A stretch of 7,922 nt of DNA from a bacterium (GTDB lineage Bacteria > Hydrogenedentota > Hydrogenedentia > Hydrogenedentiales > SLHB01). The position numbers and the translations under genes were made by a program. Positions within the stretch are counted from its first letter, which is position 1, and every line of letters begins with the position of its first letter. Shown one piece after another: positions 5,994 through 7,922 of this stretch. The notes under the pieces are model-generated. The model did not search any database and had not been told where the DNA came from. It saw only the letters and a program-made list of their open reading frames with translations. The stretch lies in NCBI GenBank assembly GCA_024231375.1, contig JAAEQP010000626.1, positions 1 through 7,922 on the forward strand. Reading direction: 5' to 3'.

Positions 5994-7504
5994 GGCCGCT
6001 CCGCCGAGTAGAGCCAGCGGAAGCCCGAGGCCTGGTAGCGTGTCCGGGACTCAGCCGAGGCGATGGCCTCCAGCAGTCGACCAGTAAGATACGGGTACTC
6101 GGTAGCCTGCGCGACGGCAAACGGTTGGATCGCCTTGGCACTTGGCAGGTCGATGCGGACGATGTCGAGGTGTTCGCGCACCTGGGCGATGTTCGCTTCG
6201 TAGACGATCACGGCGTCCAGGCTGCCGGTGCGAAGCTGATTGACCAGCAGGTCCGCCGTAGGGGTCTGCGACCGGACGTTGGACATGACCGCGTCGAGCA
6301 GGCCCGCGTTGGCCAGCATGCGTTTGGTCAGAGCTCCGAGCGCACTTTGCTCGGCATTGGCTACGCCCAGCTTGAACCCGTCGGTGGCCAGGTCGTCGAG
6401 CGACGCAATGCTCCGGGGATTGCCCGGCTGGACCGCGATCAGAATGTCCGTCTCGGACACGTTGACCGATTCGCCGAACAGGCCCTGCACCTGATGCATA
6501 AACGACACGTCGCAGGCGAAATACGCATCGGGCCTCTCCCCGGCCTTCATCTGCGCGACCAGGATACCGCAACCGTTGTAAACGCGAGTAATCTTGCATC
6601 CCTCCCGCGTCTCAAAGGCCCGCAACGTCTCTTCAATGGCGGGCCGGTTCACGCCGCCACTGAGCAGCAGGATCTCAGGCTCGCGGGCCCAGGCGTCGCC
6701 CGCCACCACCGTGTAGTGATGCCGCTGAAAGGTCTTGAGCCCCTTGTCCCGCGCCGCCAGATAGCGAGCGAAGCGCAGTGCTTCGGTCGGCTGTTCGCTA
6801 CTGCGCAAGATGCCGACGGTCACCTGCATCGCGAAACTCTCGTCGGCCGTCAAGGGAGCTGCAATCTCCAGTTCGGGATACTGCTTAGCCGTAGAATCCC
6901 AGACCACACCGGCATCAACGGTACCGATCTTGAGATCGTTGGCGACATCGTTGACCGTGGGTTTGAAAACCCCGCGTGTTTGCACGGCCTTCTCCAGCGC
7001 ATCCCACAAACCGGTCCGGGTCAGGGCGATCCGCGTCTGCTTGCCCACCGAAGCCGCACCCGGATTGCCCAGGGCCACGCGGACGTCGTCGCGCATGAGG
7101 TCTTGAGCGGACCGGATGTTCTTCGGATTGCCTTTGGCCGCCGCGATCACCGGGCGCATCGTCGCCAGCGGAACGCTCTCGGCCAGCAGGTCCTGCTCGC
7201 GTGCGATCTCAATGAAGCTGGCATCTCCGGCCAGGTACAAATCGCCCACCTGGGCGGCCCGAAGATTGCTCAGTAACGTACCCGAACCGCCGTACTGGAT
7301 GCGGATGGCAACACCGAACGCGTCTTCGTATTCCCTGACCACCTCTTCCACGGGGGGTTTGATGCCCGCGGCACAGTAGAACACCAAAGGCTGGGAAGAT
7401 ATGTGTCCCCTTTCGCTCCGCGGATTCCAGAGAAGTAGCCCGACAAGCACCGCCGCAAGGACGACACTGCCCCCTACGACAGCGATTCTAGCCGATCCAC
7501 GCAT
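5990..7504 (-). CDS. Tandem two-domain ModA-like oxyanion-binding protein of the ABC importer
   Basis: The protein is 504 aa from ATG 7504 (GGAGAG 4 nt upstream; ATG 7516 is an alternative with a weak site). Residues about 7-26 are one hydrophobic segment, a signal peptide or membrane anchor, with no lipobox Cys. Two homologous solute-binding domains follow. Domain 1 (about 39-270) has YCAAGIKPPVEEVVREYE, the ligand loop GGSG (72-75), GDLYLAGDASF (88-98), ALGNPGAASVGKQT and DAGVVWDSTA. Domain 2 (about 276-500) repeats the pattern as LLSGGVNRPAIEETLRAFE, NGCG (310-313), DAYFACDVSF (326-335), GVANAEQSALGALT and DAVIVYEANIA. Single-domain ModA is about 230-260 aa, so this is an internal duplication or fusion. 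Domain 2 has Cys312 where domain 1 has Ser74, a position that binds oxyanion in ModA relatives. It is first in the operon and delivers substrate to the permease. Molybdate or tungstate is likely, but not proven. Confidence 0.88.
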   Translation of the reverse strand: MRGSARIAVVGGSVVLAAVLVGLLLWNPRSERGHISSQPLVFYCAAGIKPPVEEVVREYEDAFGVAIRIQYGGSGTLLSNLRAAQVGDLYLAGDASFIEIAREQDLLAESVPLATMRPVIAAAKGNPKNIRSAQDLMRDDVRVALGNPGAASVGKQTRIALTRTGLWDALEKAVQTRGVFKPTVNDVANDLKIGTVDAGVVWDSTAKQYPELEIAAPLTADESFAMQVTVGILRSSEQPTEALRFARYLAARDKGLKTFQRHHYTVVAGDAWAREPEILLLSGGVNRPAIEETLRAFETREGCKITRVYNGCGILVAQMKAGERPDAYFACDVSFMHQVQGLFGESVNVSETDILIAVQPGNPRSIASLDDLATDGFKLGVANAEQSALGALTKRMLANAGLLDAVMSNVRSQTPTADLLVNQLRTGSLDAVIVYEANIAQVREHLDIVRIDLPSAKAIQPFAVAQATEYPYLTGRLLEAIASAESRTRYQASGFRWLYSAERP

Positions 7505-7508
7505 CGTT

Positions 7509-7514
7509 CTCTCC
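7509..7514 (-). promoter_or_regulatory. Shine-Dalgarno site that decides the start of the binding-protein gene
   Basis: GGAGAG on the minus strand lies 4 nt before ATG 7504. The in-frame ATG 7516 has only a weak GGGTTCGGG stretch upstream. Any longer N-terminus lacks signal-peptide character, so 7504 is preferred. Confidence 0.55.
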
Positions 7515-7552
7515 ATAGCCCGAACCCATCGCCCGGCATTGCTGATCCGCGC

Positions 7553-7562
7553 GCACCGGTGC
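7553..7562. repeat. Perfect 10-bp palindrome, possible operator
   Basis: GCACCGGTGC is a perfect inverted repeat about 50 bp upstream of the binding-protein start and about 100 bp downstream of its candidate promoter. GC-rich palindromes of this length can arise by chance in such DNA, so the operator role is speculative. Confidence 0.25.
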
Positions 7563-7660
7563 AACACCGACGCACCTGACTCGGCATGGTACCAGAATCT
7601 CCGCCAGCGTCCAGACCCGCCTCGGCTCAAGGAGGCCTTTTCGCCGCCTGCACGCGCGGC

Positions 7661-7687
7661 ATGATAGGCCCAGGTTGGTCCTGTGAA
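7661..7687 (-). promoter_or_regulatory. Candidate promoter for the ABC importer operon
   Basis: The minus strand has TTCACA (7687-7682), a 15-nt spacer and TATCAT (7666-7661). Each box matches the sigma70 consensus at 5 of 6 positions, but the spacer is shorter than the usual 16-18. Transcription would start near 7654, leaving a leader of about 150 nt before ATG 7504. Confidence 0.3.
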
Positions 7688-7701
7688 GGGTGCTGAGCGG
7701 T

Positions 7702-7730
7702 TTGACAATTGGAGGCCAAGAAGCTAGAAT
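7702..7730 (+). promoter_or_regulatory. Near-consensus sigma70 promoter for the right-end gene
   Basis: TTGACA (7702-7707) matches the -35 consensus perfectly. It is followed by exactly 17 nt and then TAGAAT (7725-7730), 5 of 6 matches to the -10 consensus. Transcription should start near 7737, leaving a leader of about 95 nt before ATG 7832. The -10 lies in the context AGCTAGAATA, shared with the promoter at 4347-4375. Confidence 0.75.
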
Positions 7731-7821
7731 AGAGGTGCGTACTGGTGCCAACACTGATACCTGAGAGAGGAATAGCTGAAGACCCGCTGGAGCGAATGCT
7801 CAGGGCCGGATCGCACGGACG

Positions 7822-7827
7822 AGGAGG
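7822..7827 (+). promoter_or_regulatory. Shine-Dalgarno site of the right-end gene
   Basis: A perfect AGGAGG core (within GAGGAGGTGA) lies 4 nt before ATG 7832 and supports that start in an otherwise short partial frame. Confidence 0.8.
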
Positions 7828-7831
7828 TGAC

Positions 7832-7922
7832 ATGACAACGAGAGCATTCCGGCTGGCCATTCTTCTGGCGGGCCTGCTGCTTGCGACCAAGGTCGTGCTG
7901 GGGGACGGCACTATTTTGCGCC
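7832..7922 (+). CDS. Secreted or membrane protein of unknown function, 5' end only
   Basis: Only about 30 codons are visible before the window ends. They begin MTTRAFRLAILLAGLLLATK and continue VVLGDGTILR. This is a classic signal peptide: a short basic N-region, a hydrophobic core at about 8-18, and a possible cleavage after VVLG or nearby. The start is well supported by the AGGAGG site and by the strong promoter about 95 nt upstream. The mature protein cannot be identified from what is visible. It is transcribed divergently from the importer operon. Confidence 0.7.
   Translation, partial: MTTRAFRLAILLAGLLLATKVVLGDGTILR

Larger units (their letters stand above)
7517..7831. other. Divergent intergenic region between the importer operon and the right-end gene
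   Basis: This 315-bp gap holds the control regions of two divergent units. It contains a near-consensus plus-strand promoter (7702-7730), a weaker minus-strand promoter candidate (7661-7687), a perfect 10-bp palindrome GCACCGGTGC (7553-7562) between the latter and the binding-protein start, and the Shine-Dalgarno site of the right-end gene. No ModE-box-like A/T palindrome is visible. No gene is supported in it. Confidence 0.6.

Noticed and set aside
5930..7276. Plus-strand open frame of 448 aa opposite the binding protein
   Set aside because: It is antisense to a clear two-domain binding protein, with no family motifs of its own and no Shine-Dalgarno site.
7517..7660. Possible molybdenum-cofactor riboswitch in the importer leader
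   Set aside because: A GCCTC/GAGGC hairpin is present, but I could not fit the conserved core of the Moco/Tuco RNA. A covariance-model scan with Rfam RF01055 would settle it.
7505..7708. N-terminal extension of the binding protein to a TTG at 7708
   Set aside because: The extra residues are Arg/Ser/Gly-rich without signal character, overlap the divergent promoter region, and have no Shine-Dalgarno site.

Overview
The window is GC-rich, densely coding bacterial DNA. It holds seven genes or gene remnants, plus well-formed promoters and Shine-Dalgarno sites. The likely source is a planctomycete-type bacterium. This is inferred from the YVTN-propeller/di-haem peroxidase fusion and from the secreted leucine-rich-repeat-type remnant at 4059-4287. 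No rRNA or other taxonomic marker is present, so the assignment is tentative.

Left part, plus strand. A well-initiated but C-terminally truncated catalase (40-819) is followed by a strong GC hairpin (853-886). Next is a probable two-gene unit: an exported beta-propeller fused to a di-haem MauG/cytochrome c peroxidase-type domain (1010-2899), and 42 bp later a cytoplasmic two-domain RidA/YjgF-fold protein resembling chorismatases (2942-4072). The theme is peroxide and redox chemistry, but the function of the pair is unknown.

Middle, minus strand. A short, broken gene for a secreted LRR-type protein (4059-4287) converges on and overlaps the end of the RidA-like gene. It keeps an excellent promoter and ribosome binding site but is frameshifted in its signal peptide and cut short.

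Right part, minus strand. A compact three-gene ABC importer operon of the molybdate/tungstate (ModABC/Wtp/Tup) type is read from 7504 down to 4510: binding protein, permease, ATPase. Each junction is an ATGA stop/start overlap. The binding protein is unusual in carrying two ModA-like domains in tandem, and the second has Cys in place of Ser in the GSG ligand loop. A 315-bp divergent intergenic region (7517-7831) contains a near-consensus promoter for the last gene, a secreted protein of unknown type that runs off the window end (7832-7922).

No CRISPR array, insertion sequence, tRNA, rRNA or convincing riboswitch was seen. The points most worth a second look are the tandem-domain binding protein, the RidA/chorismatase-like partner of the di-haem propeller protein, the half catalase, and the promoter-bearing LRR remnant.
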